Shown here: positions 42,242 through 50,422 of the stretch, piece by piece
Numbering within the stretch: the stretch's first letter is position 1
How the letters are laid out: each line of letters opens with the position of its first letter
From: Verrucomicrobiaceae bacterium
GTDB taxonomy: Bacteria; Verrucomicrobiota; Verrucomicrobiia; Verrucomicrobiales; Verrucomicrobiaceae
Direction: 5' to 3'
Assembly: GCA_027490195.1 (NCBI GenBank)
Contig: JAIXYN010000005.1
Span: forward strand, 1 to 64,000
Length of the DNA stretch: 64,000 nucleotides
Translations under genes and position numbers: made by a program
The notes under the pieces: generated by a model
What the model was told of the DNA's origin: nothing
The model's database searches: none
What the model saw: only the letters and a program-made list of their open reading frames with translations

Positions 42242-43812
42242 TGAACACACTCAAACTCAGACTCCTCATCGCTATGCTGCTTGCGCCGCTCGCCACGATG
42301 GCCGAGCCCATCCGCCTGCATCCGCAGAACCCGCGCGTTTTTGAATACCGTGGAAAACCCCTCGTGCTCATCACAGCGACGGAGCACTACGGCGCGGTCA
42401 TGAACCGTCCGTTTCTCTGGGAGCCGTATCTCGATGACCTCGTGGACAAGCGCATGACCGTCTCGCGGCTCTTTGTTCTCTATCGCGAGCTTCAGACAGC
42501 AGTGAACCCTTACTCCACCTGCAAGCCAGAGACGCTCGAATACATCTCGCCCTATCCGCGGACCGGCCCGGGCGATGCCCGCGACCGGCTGCCGAAGTAT
42601 GATCTCAATCAGTGGAACCCGGAGTTCTTCGAGCGGCTCCACGGTTTCCTGGGAGCGGCAGAAAAACGCGGCATAATCGTCGAGATCACCTTGCTCGCGG
42701 ATCATCACAAGCCGGAGATCTGGGAGATGAATCCGCAGCATCCGCTCAACAACATCAACAAGACACCGGTGATCCAGCCGGAGGAATACATTACACTGCG
42801 GCATCCGGCGCTGTGGGAAAGACAGCGGGCCTTGGTCGAAAAAATCGTCCGTGAGTGCAACCGCTACGACAACGTCTTCTATGAAATCTGCAACGAGCCG
42901 CAGGGCAACTTCCCACAGCAGGGCGGCAGCAGCGTGCTCATCGACGAACGGCAGCGTGCCACCGCGAACGCTCGCCCTAATCCGACGCACCAGGAGATCG
43001 ATGAATGGCAACGAGCCGTGGCGAAGCTTATCCGCGACACCGAGACATCGCTGCAGAAGAAGCATCTCATCTCCGGCCAGCCTGCCTATCTTGCCGCAAC
43101 GCCGTATGAGCAGTTCGTGAGCGAAGGGTTGGACGGCGACATGCTTGACATCGTCAACGTCCACCAAATGCACCGCACCAGCTACCGCGGGCGCTTCTAC
43201 GACATCTCCATGTTCATGTCGCGCCAACTCCGCCTGCGTGAGCTGCGCGACCTTTTCGTGGCCAGCGCCCAGGAAAAGAAGCCGCTCAACATGGACGAAG
43301 ACAACGCTGCGAGCCGCTTCACGAACCTAGAAGGCTGGACCATCCAGCGCAAACGCGCCTGGACCACCGTGCTCAGCGGCGGGCATTACGACATGATTGA
43401 TTTCACCATTCAGAACCGGCTCGAAACCGGAACCCCCGAGGCGCAGGCCAGTATCCGCACCTGGATGAAACATCTTTCCGTATTCGTGAATGAGCTGAAT
43501 CTCGCGAAGGCCCGGCCGAATCCGAAACTCGTCCAGCGAACACCGGAACACGTTATTGCCTGCGTGCTCGATGTGGCGGGCAAGGACTACGAGATCTACC
43601 TCGCCGATGGACGAGAGGTCACGGATAAGGGCCTCGGAGAACCGATTGACGGAGAGTTGGCGGTGTCACTCCCCGAAGGTGACTGGCAGCCAACCTTTCT
43701 TAATCCAGTGACGGGAGCGCTGACCGAAGGCCCACAGTTCAAAGGTGGCAATACCCGTTTTGCACTCCCCAAGTTCAATCACGATCTGGCCATCCGTCTT
43801 CGATGCCTATGA
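42241..43812 (+). CDS. exported glycoside hydrolase, clan GH-A-like
   Basis: The 523-residue protein has a signal peptide (LRLLIAMLLAPLATMAEPI) and a TIM-barrel glycosidase pattern: WNPEFFERLHGFLGAAEKRG, IIVEITLLADHH, YDNVFYEICNEPQ with the NEP acid/base candidate E219, VNVHQMHRTSYRG, and PLNMDEDNAA with nucleophile candidate E353. Two glutamates after strands 4 and 7 are the mark of clan GH-A (GH5-like). After the barrel a small beta domain (YEIYLADGREVTDKGL, VSLPEGDWQPTFLNPVTG) resembles the C-terminal putative collagen-binding-type domains of such enzymes. The exact GH family and substrate are not assigned. ATG at 42241 chosen over a GTG one codon earlier. Confidence 0.75.
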   Translation: MNTLKLRLLIAMLLAPLATMAEPIRLHPQNPRVFEYRGKPLVLITATEHYGAVMNRPFLWEPYLDDLVDKRMTVSRLFVLYRELQTAVNPYSTCKPETLEYISPYPRTGPGDARDRLPKYDLNQWNPEFFERLHGFLGAAEKRGIIVEITLLADHHKPEIWEMNPQHPLNNINKTPVIQPEEYITLRHPALWERQRALVEKIVRECNRYDNVFYEICNEPQGNFPQQGGSSVLIDERQRATANARPNPTHQEIDEWQRAVAKLIRDTETSLQKKHLISGQPAYLAATPYEQFVSEGLDGDMLDIVNVHQMHRTSYRGRFYDISMFMSRQLRLRELRDLFVASAQEKKPLNMDEDNAASRFTNLEGWTIQRKRAWTTVLSGGHYDMIDFTIQNRLETGTPEAQASIRTWMKHLSVFVNELNLAKARPNPKLVQRTPEHVIACVLDVAGKDYEIYLADGREVTDKGLGEPIDGELAVSLPEGDWQPTFLNPVTGALTEGPQFKGGNTRFALPKFNHDLAIRLRCL

Positions 43813-44714
43813 GAATCATCCGCCCCCTCCTCACCGCCCTGCTGCTCGTTCCATTGACCACACTCCGCGCGGCCGACGCACCCATTTCTCACCGCATCCT
43901 CTGCACCGATTACAAGGGCAACCGCGTGGTTATTCTCTCCGCCAAAGGTGAGATCGAATGGGAGTTTCCGGCGAAGACGCCGCAGGATTGCTGGTTGCTG
44001 CCCAATGGGAACGTGCTCTTCAGCCAGATCACTGGAGCGGCGGAGGTGACGATGGATAAGAAGTTGGTGTGGGAATACCAAGCGCCAGCGAAAGCGCTGG
44101 TGCATTCCTGCCAGCCTTTGCCGGATGGCAATGTGCTGGTGGCCGAGTGCGTCACAGGACGCCTCGTGCTCGTGGGTCGCGATGGCAAGGTGGTGAAGGA
44201 GATGCCGGTGAAGTCAACGCCCAAGGTGGTGAGCCACCAGTTTCGCGGTGCGCGACGCACGAGCGATGGGCATTTCTGGGTGTGCCTGATGGATGAAAAA
44301 AAGGTGGTGGAACTCGATGCCAAAGGTGCGCAGTTGCGTGAGGTTCCGCTGGACGGACATCCTGGTGAAGTCGTAAAGCTGCCGAACGGGCATCTCATCG
44401 TCAGTCTTTGGGACAAGACCAGCATCGTCGAACTCGACGAAAACTTAAAGACCGTCTGGCAGATTGCGGACAACGAAATTCCCGGCAACGCGCTGCGCAT
44501 CCCGATGGGCATCCATCGTCTGCCGAATGGCAACACGGTCATCGGCAACTACCTCGGTCACGGTTTTGAGGGCAAGCAGCCGATGGTCTTTGAGGTCACG
44601 CGCGACAAGAAAATCGTGTGGGAGTTCGCCGACCACGCGCGCTTCAAAACCGTATGCCAGATGCAGGTGCTTGATGTGCCTGCCGACGCGACGAAAGGCG
44701 AAGTGCTTCGCTGA
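43809..44714 (+). CDS. exported beta-propeller protein (PQQ/NHL-like), paralogue of 31699
   Basis: The 301-residue protein (ATG at 43809, overlapping the stop of the glycoside hydrolase by ATGA) has a signal peptide (IIRPLLTALLLVPLTTLRAA) and repeated blades: GEIEWEFPAKTPQDCWLLPN, KLVWEYQAPAKALVHSCQPL, GRLVLVGRDGKVVKEMPV, HLIVSLWDKTSIVELDENL and PNGNTVIGNYLG. Its closing TRDKKIVWEF echoes TRDKRVVWKL in the propeller that heads the operon, so the two arose by duplication. Role in the periplasm unknown; binding or scaffolding is possible. Confidence 0.75.
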   Translation: MRIIRPLLTALLLVPLTTLRAADAPISHRILCTDYKGNRVVILSAKGEIEWEFPAKTPQDCWLLPNGNVLFSQITGAAEVTMDKKLVWEYQAPAKALVHSCQPLPDGNVLVAECVTGRLVLVGRDGKVVKEMPVKSTPKVVSHQFRGARRTSDGHFWVCLMDEKKVVELDAKGAQLREVPLDGHPGEVVKLPNGHLIVSLWDKTSIVELDENLKTVWQIADNEIPGNALRIPMGIHRLPNGNTVIGNYLGHGFEGKQPMVFEVTRDKKIVWEFADHARFKTVCQMQVLDVPADATKGEVLR

Positions 44715-44735
44715 ATCCATCTACCACTGAAAATC

Positions 44736-46172
44736 ATGAGTTCCCCTACACTTCACGCCCGGCGCGATGTCCTCGCTGGTATCAGCAGCGGATTCGCGGG
44801 AGTCGCGCTGTCGCAGATGCTCGCTCGCGATGCAGCCGCCAGCGTGCCGGCACCGAGGCCGGAGTTCAATGGCGGCATTCATCATCCGGCCAAGGTGAAG
44901 AGGGTCATCCAGCTCTTCATGAATGGCGGCGCGAGCCCGATGGACCTCTGGGATTACAAACCGATGCTGACGAAACAACATGGGGAGAAGCTCGGCTCGA
45001 AGGTGAAGATCGAAGGCGCGACGGGCATGCAAGGGCCGCTGATGAAGAGCCCGTTCGAGTTCAAGCAGCATGGACAAAGCGGACGCTGGGCGAGCAGCTT
45101 ATTTCCCGAACAGGCGAAGCTGGTGGACGAAATGGCTTTTCTCATGGCGATGCAAGGCCGGTCCAATGTTCATGGTCAGAGCGCCTACCTGATGAATAAC
45201 GGCTTCCTGCTGCCCGGCTTTCCGTGCATGGGCGCATGGATTTCGTATGCTCTGGGCAATCTCACCGACAACCTGCCCACCTTCATTGTGCTGCCGGATG
45301 CGCGCGGCCTGCCCTACAACGGACGCGGCTGCTTTACGTCGGGATTCCTGCCTGCGGTGCATCAGGGCACGGTGATCAAAGCAGGCGCATCGCAACCCAT
45401 CCCTGATCTCTTTGCCAGCGACAAGTTTCCCTTCGCTACGCGCGAGGCGGATGGTGACGGCCTTGCTTTGCTGAACCAGATGAATCACGCACACGCCGCG
45501 CAGCATCCGGGAGATTCTCGACTTGATGCACGCGTTGCCGGCTATCAACTTGCCGCGAAGCTTCAGCTCAGCGCGCCGGAAGCCTTCGATGTCATGCGCG
45601 AGCCCGAGTCCGCTCGCAAAGCCTACTGCCTCGACAGCGCGGACAAAGCCACCGCCGACTTTGGCAAGCGCTGCCTGCTTGCCACGCGGCTCATTGAGCG
45701 CGGCGTGCGTTTTGTCCAAGTCTGGAGTGGGCCCGAAGGCGCAACGAACAACTGGGACAACCACGGCAACATCCCCACACAACTGCCACCGATGGCCGCG
45801 AGCATTGACAAGCCCATCGCCGCCCTGCTGCGCGATCTCCGCCAGCGTGGCCTTGCCGAAGACACCCTCGTCGTGTGGACCACCGAGTTTGGCCGTACGC
45901 CGTTCTCGCAAGGCTCGCTCGGCCGCGATCACAACTGCGGCAGTTTCGTGAGCTGGCTCTGGGGCGCAGGTATCCGGCCCGGCATCGCCCACGGCGAGAG
46001 CGACGATTGGGGCTACCAGGCGATGCGCGACATCACCACCGGCTACGACATGCACGCCACCATCCTGAACCTGCTCGGCATTGATCACGAAAAACTCACC
46101 GTACGCACGAATGGCGTTGATCGTCGCCTGACCGATGTGCATGGGCGTGTCGTGAAGGAAATTCTCGCTTGA
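44736..46172 (+). CDS. exported DUF1501 protein without adjacent cytochrome partner
   Basis: The 478-residue protein shows the DUF1501 blocks VIQLFMNGGASPMDLWDYK, FKQHGQSGRWASSLFPEQAK, SAYLMNNGFLLPGFPCMGAW, ATRLIERGVRFVQVWSG, WDNHGNIP, LVVWTTEFGRTPF, GRDHNCGSFVSWLWGAGI and the terminus DRRLTDVHGRVVKEIL. The N-terminal segment (LHARRDVLAGISSGFAGVAL) is a Tat-like signal. The second position of the usual NGGPS motif is NGGAS here. It stands between a propeller and a DUF1080-like gene rather than next to a DUF1549/DUF1553 gene, although its terminus is of the subtype that normally pairs with them. Confidence 0.9.
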   Translation: MSSPTLHARRDVLAGISSGFAGVALSQMLARDAAASVPAPRPEFNGGIHHPAKVKRVIQLFMNGGASPMDLWDYKPMLTKQHGEKLGSKVKIEGATGMQGPLMKSPFEFKQHGQSGRWASSLFPEQAKLVDEMAFLMAMQGRSNVHGQSAYLMNNGFLLPGFPCMGAWISYALGNLTDNLPTFIVLPDARGLPYNGRGCFTSGFLPAVHQGTVIKAGASQPIPDLFASDKFPFATREADGDGLALLNQMNHAHAAQHPGDSRLDARVAGYQLAAKLQLSAPEAFDVMREPESARKAYCLDSADKATADFGKRCLLATRLIERGVRFVQVWSGPEGATNNWDNHGNIPTQLPPMAASIDKPIAALLRDLRQRGLAEDTLVVWTTEFGRTPFSQGSLGRDHNCGSFVSWLWGAGIRPGIAHGESDDWGYQAMRDITTGYDMHATILNLLGIDHEKLTVRTNGVDRRLTDVHGRVVKEILA

Positions 46173-46265
46173 TGCCGACCGCCCCAAGAACTTGATTTTG
46201 AATCCTCAGATTTGAACCCTTGGAGCCAGAAAAGAGAGCAAGTCGGCGTACTTTACAGCCCTTTT

Positions 46266-47000
46266 ATGAAAGTGCTCCACCTAGCTCTCGCCCTCATCAT
46301 TGCATCAGCGCTGACTCATGCCGCCGAGGACAAGCCCGACACCTCACGGTGGAAGGAAGATTTTTCGGATGAAGCTGCCTTTCTCAAGAGCTGGTCGTCC
46401 TACGGCTGGCTGCCGAACGGGAAGGTGGTGTCTGGGGCAGAGAACATGCACCGCTGGTGGCAGATTCAGGATGGCGTACTGCGCGGGCAGACATTCGGAA
46501 AACTTCATCCATCGGGACTCACACGGAAGGTCAGTGGCAAGGATGTGCGGCTGAGCCTGCGTTTCAAAATGGAGGAGGGCGGCATGGCGGCGATTGGGTT
46601 CAATGGGCCGAATCCCATCCTGGAAGCGAACTTTCATCTCGCGGGTGTGCACATCCGTCAGGGCAGCATCACCGCATGGGACGAAGAGAACTTGCATCCG
46701 AAAGGTTCACCGGAAGCTGAGGCGCTGAAGAAGGAGAAGAAGATGAACCGCAAGTTCATCGGTGCGGCGAAGGTGGAGAAGATCGCTCTATCGCTGAATG
46801 TTTGGCATGATCTGGTCATCGAGATGCGCGGCAGGGTGATCACGACTTTCATTGATGGAAAACAAGTGCTGAGCTACCAGACCAACGCTGGCGATGCGCC
46901 CAAGGAGACGGTGCAGTTCGCCGTGGGCGGCGGCAGCAAGGACGTGGTGAACGGCTGGTATGACGATGTGAGCTTTGAGCCGCTGGAGGAGAAGAAATGA
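46266..47000 (+). CDS. exported DUF1080-like protein, paralogue of 24817
   Basis: The 244-residue protein has a compact signal peptide (MKVLHLALALIIASALTHA) and the concanavalin-like segments WKEDFSDEAAFLKSWSSYGW, MHRWWQIQDGVLRGQTF, VRLSLRFKMEEGGMAAIGF, WHDLVIEMRGRVITTFIDGK and GWYDDVSFEPL. It is collinear with the protein at 24817 except for a shorter N-terminus and a few deletions. The ATG at 46266 starts the signal peptide; upstream in-frame codons do not fit. It overlaps the FGE-like gene by ATGA (46997-47000). Confidence 0.75.
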   Translation: MKVLHLALALIIASALTHAAEDKPDTSRWKEDFSDEAAFLKSWSSYGWLPNGKVVSGAENMHRWWQIQDGVLRGQTFGKLHPSGLTRKVSGKDVRLSLRFKMEEGGMAAIGFNGPNPILEANFHLAGVHIRQGSITAWDEENLHPKGSPEAEALKKEKKMNRKFIGAAKVEKIALSLNVWHDLVIEMRGRVITTFIDGKQVLSYQTNAGDAPKETVQFAVGGGSKDVVNGWYDDVSFEPLEEKK

Positions 47001-47971
47001 AGTTGTGGCTCCTTTTACTTCTCGTTATCGGCATTGATGCGAAGGCCCTCGACATCGAATGGGTCACGGTGAGTGATGCGGGCAATGCACCGGACAAGAC
47101 GGGCTATGGCGCGGTGGGGTATGAATTTCAGATAGCGAAGTTCGAGGTGACCATCGGGCAGTATGCGGAGTTCTTGAATGCGGTGGCGGCGACTGACCCG
47201 CGCGGGCTGTGGAATCCGAGCATGGGCAGCGCGCTGTTGACGGATAACAATCAGGGCGGAATCCGCAACGATTTGCCGGTGTTCATCAATCGCAGTGGTG
47301 CACCGGGAGCGTATCGCTATGCAGTCATCGCGGGTCAGGACAAGAAGCCCGTGGTTTATGTGAGCTTTCTCGATGCGATGCGTTTTGTGAACTGGCTGCA
47401 CAATGGCCAGGGCAAGGGCGACACTGAAACCGGCGCGTATGACATCGGCAAGAACGGCGGTCTTGCGCGGCATGAGGCGGGTGCGAAGGTGTGGATCGCG
47501 ACGGAGAACGAGTGGTATAAGGCGGCGTATTTTCAGCCGCAAGCGAAGGGTGGGCCGGCTGGTGATTACTGGCTTTATCCGACGCGCAGCAACGAACTGC
47601 CGCAGTTCCGGGCCGAAGGCGCCAGCGAGCCGAACTCGGCGAACTACTCGCAGAAGAACGTGGCCAACCTCCCGCCCGGTGCCTACACGCGGATGTATCC
47701 GGTGGGAAGTTATCCCAGCTCCGCCAGCTACTACGGCACGTTTGATCAAGGCGGCAATGCATGGGAGTGGAACGAGGCGATCGTTTTCGATACGCAGCGC
47801 GGCATGAGAGGTGGCTGCGTGGCGCATACGTCTGAGAAGATGAAGTCGGTCGTGCGCACTAGCACCAAACCGGAGAAGAAATATCCCGACACGGGGTTTC
47901 GTCTCGCGCGGGCTGTCCCGAAAGCTGGCGAAGCAGCCAGCGCCCCACTAACCACCCCGAAGCAGCCGTGA
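46997..47971 (+). CDS. exported FGE/SUMF1-family protein
   Basis: The 324-residue protein has a signal peptide (MKLWLLLLLVIGIDAKA) and the FGE-sulfatase fold pattern: FQIAKFEVTIGQYAEFLNAV, PVVYVSFLDAMRFVNWLHNG, VWIATENEWYKAAYF, YPVGSYPSSASYYGTFDQGG, NAWEWNEAIVFDTQRGMRGG and TGFRLAR. True formylglycine-generating enzymes activate sulfatases with two active-site cysteines near the end; here only one Cys (RGGC) is seen in that region, so this may be one of the many non-FGE members of the family (nonheme-iron or binding proteins). No sulfatase gene is in the window. Coupled by overlap to both neighbours. Confidence 0.85.
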   Translation: MKLWLLLLLVIGIDAKALDIEWVTVSDAGNAPDKTGYGAVGYEFQIAKFEVTIGQYAEFLNAVAATDPRGLWNPSMGSALLTDNNQGGIRNDLPVFINRSGAPGAYRYAVIAGQDKKPVVYVSFLDAMRFVNWLHNGQGKGDTETGAYDIGKNGGLARHEAGAKVWIATENEWYKAAYFQPQAKGGPAGDYWLYPTRSNELPQFRAEGASEPNSANYSQKNVANLPPGAYTRMYPVGSYPSSASYYGTFDQGGNAWEWNEAIVFDTQRGMRGGCVAHTSEKMKSVVRTSTKPEKKYPDTGFRLARAVPKAGEAASAPLTTPKQP

Positions 47972-50421
47972 TGAATAGAGCCTTAAACATCACCACCTTG
48001 CTTTGCACGGTTGCGCTCGCTACCGCATCCGCCGCTGAACTCGGCGGCAAAATGGAGCCAATGTTCGATCAGCACTGCTACGACTGCCACGACGCGGACA
48101 GGAATAAGGGCGGGCTCGATCTGGCGGCGCTGAAATGGAAGCCCGATGACGTGGAGAACCTCCAGCAATGGACCAAGATCTTCGACAAGGTGGAACGCGG
48201 CGAGATGCCACCGAAGAAGAAGGAGCGGCCGCCGGCAGCAGTGCGCAGCACCTTTTTGAAGACGTTGCATGATGAATTGCACACTTTCAGCCGACATAAG
48301 CAGGAGTCGGAAGGCCGCGTGGTTTACCGGCGGCTGAATCGAACTGAGTATGTGAACACGATTAACGACCTGCTCGGCATCGATACGCCACTGCGTGACA
48401 TGTTGCCAGAAGACGGCACGGCAGGCGGCTTCGACAACATCGGTGCGGCGCTGAATCTCTCCGCGGTGCACCTGGAGCGCTACCTGCAGGCTGCGGACCT
48501 CGCGTTGAAGGAAGCGACGGTCACCACACCGAAGCCCGAGACAAAGAAGATCCGCACGGACTACAATGAAACGTGGCATGACTGGAACGCGCCCGGCTTT
48601 CAAAACAGCCAGTGGACGCATTCGCCGGAGGGCCTGCTCGCGATTCGTTGGAATGGCGGCAACGGGCCGCACGGTGAACTTGGCGCGTGGTCGCCACCGG
48701 TGCCGGATGCGCATTATCGCTTCCGCATTCGAGCGCGCGCGATGATTGACAAAGAGGGACCGAACGCGAATGCGAATGATAAGAAGCGCTCAGATCGCCA
48801 CATCGTCCTGAAAGTCGCGCTCGCAGACTGGCCGCGCACTGGACTGACCTTTGGCAATACTTACTTCGAGATGAGTCCCACGGAGTTTCGCGAGTTCGAA
48901 TACGAAGCGCGCGTGCCGAAGGGCAAGACGCTATGGCTTTCGCCCTACCGCGCCGTGCCTGAGACGCCGGACGAACGCGCGATGGTCAGCGGCATTTGCG
49001 CAGTCGTCGAGTGGGTGGAAATCGAAGGGCCGCTGCATGAGCAATGGCCGCCGCGCGGTCATCAACTGCTCTACGGTGACCTGCCCCTACAGCCTGCGAA
49101 TCCAAAAGCGCCCACCAAGGACCTGCGAGTTGTATCATCGCAACCCGAAGCCGATGCCCGTCGCTTGCTCAGCGCTTTTCTGCCGAAAGTTTTCCGCCGC
49201 CCGGTGACCGAAGAAGAAGTCAACGAGCGGCTCGAACTCGTGAAGGAGCAGATGCAAAAAGGCCGTCGCTTTGATGAAGCCCTGCGCGCTGCCTATAAGA
49301 TGGCGCTGTGCTCACCGAAGTTTCTCTTTCTCCAAGAAAAAGTCGGTGCGCTCGATGATCACGCGCTCGCATCACGGCTCAGCTATGGCCTGTGGAGCAC
49401 TGCGCCGGATGATGAGCTCACCAACCTCGCCACGCAGAAGAAGCTGCACGAACCCGCGACCCTGCGGGCGCAGACCGAGCGCATGCTGGCCTCCCCCAAG
49501 GCGAAGCACTTCACGCAAAACTTCCTCGGAAGCTGGCTCAATCTGCGCGACATCGAGTTCACCCAGCCGGATACGAAGCTCTATCCCGAGTTCGAGCAAT
49601 ACCTTCAGCAGTCCATGGTCGGCGAGACCGAGCGCTTCTTTGAGGAACTGCTCACGCGCAATCTCAGCGTGCGCAACATCATGCACAGCGACTTTGCCAT
49701 GCTGAACGAACGCCTTGCCGAGCACTACGGCATTGCTGGCGTTAAGGGAGAGGAAATTCGCAAGGTGAGTCTCGCTCCAGGCTCACGGCGCGGTGGCTTC
49801 ATCACGCAGGGTGCGGTATTAAAAGTCTCCGCCAACGGCACCAGCACCTCGCCCGTGGTACGCGGCGCTTATGTGCTCGACCGCATTCTCGGCACGCCGC
49901 CCGACCCGCCGCCAAAGAACGTGCCCGCTATCGAGCCGGATATTCGCGGTGCCACCACCATCCGCGAGCAGCTCGACAAGCATCGCAATCAGCAGGCCTG
50001 TGCCACTTGTCACGCGCAGCTCGACCCGCCGGGCTTCGCGCTTGAGAACTTCGATGTCACCGGCCGCTGGCGCACGAGCTATCGCGCCATTCCCGACAGC
50101 GCGAAGGACAAGGTCGTCAACGTCCCCGGCACGGACGTTCGCTTTTATACTCAGGGACGCCCCGTGGACCCTAGCTTCACCATGGCTGATGGCCGCCCGT
50201 TCAAAGATGTGGATGAGTTTAAGCAACTCATCCTCGCGCAGCCCGAGCAACTCGCCCGCTGCGTGACCGAAAAACTCATCACCCACTTCACCGGTGCGCA
50301 GATGCAGTTCGCCGACCGCGAAGTCGTCGAAGCCATCGTGCAGCGTACCGCTTCTAGCTACTACGGTCTGCGCACGCTTGTGCATGAAGTGATCCAGAGC
50401 CGTGTATTTACTCACAAATGA
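47971..50421 (+). CDS. exported cytochrome-type DUF1587/DUF1592/DUF1588/DUF1585 protein
   Basis: The 816-residue protein starts with a signal peptide (TTLLCTVALATASAAE) and a PSCyt1-type heme motif CYDCH (36-40). The following segments match the DUF1587-DUF1595-DUF1592-DUF1588-DUF1585 series: VVYRRLNRTEYVNTINDLLG, FLPKVFRRPVTEEEVNERLE, SRLSYGLWSTAPDDELTNLA, FLGSWLNLRDIEF, PDTKLYPEFEQYL, GTPPDPPPKNVPAIEPD, ACATCHAQLDPPGFALENFD (second heme-like motif) and a C-terminal DUF1585. Such proteins normally lie next to a DUF1552 gene; here the DUF1552 gene is 4.5 kb downstream with a DUF1549/DUF1501 pair in between. Confidence 0.92.
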   Translation: MNRALNITTLLCTVALATASAAELGGKMEPMFDQHCYDCHDADRNKGGLDLAALKWKPDDVENLQQWTKIFDKVERGEMPPKKKERPPAAVRSTFLKTLHDELHTFSRHKQESEGRVVYRRLNRTEYVNTINDLLGIDTPLRDMLPEDGTAGGFDNIGAALNLSAVHLERYLQAADLALKEATVTTPKPETKKIRTDYNETWHDWNAPGFQNSQWTHSPEGLLAIRWNGGNGPHGELGAWSPPVPDAHYRFRIRARAMIDKEGPNANANDKKRSDRHIVLKVALADWPRTGLTFGNTYFEMSPTEFREFEYEARVPKGKTLWLSPYRAVPETPDERAMVSGICAVVEWVEIEGPLHEQWPPRGHQLLYGDLPLQPANPKAPTKDLRVVSSQPEADARRLLSAFLPKVFRRPVTEEEVNERLELVKEQMQKGRRFDEALRAAYKMALCSPKFLFLQEKVGALDDHALASRLSYGLWSTAPDDELTNLATQKKLHEPATLRAQTERMLASPKAKHFTQNFLGSWLNLRDIEFTQPDTKLYPEFEQYLQQSMVGETERFFEELLTRNLSVRNIMHSDFAMLNERLAEHYGIAGVKGEEIRKVSLAPGSRRGGFITQGAVLKVSANGTSTSPVVRGAYVLDRILGTPPDPPPKNVPAIEPDIRGATTIREQLDKHRNQQACATCHAQLDPPGFALENFDVTGRWRTSYRAIPDSAKDKVVNVPGTDVRFYTQGRPVDPSFTMADGRPFKDVDEFKQLILAQPEQLARCVTEKLITHFTGAQMQFADREVVEAIVQRTASSYYGLRTLVHEVIQSRVFTHK

Positions 50422-50422
50422 A

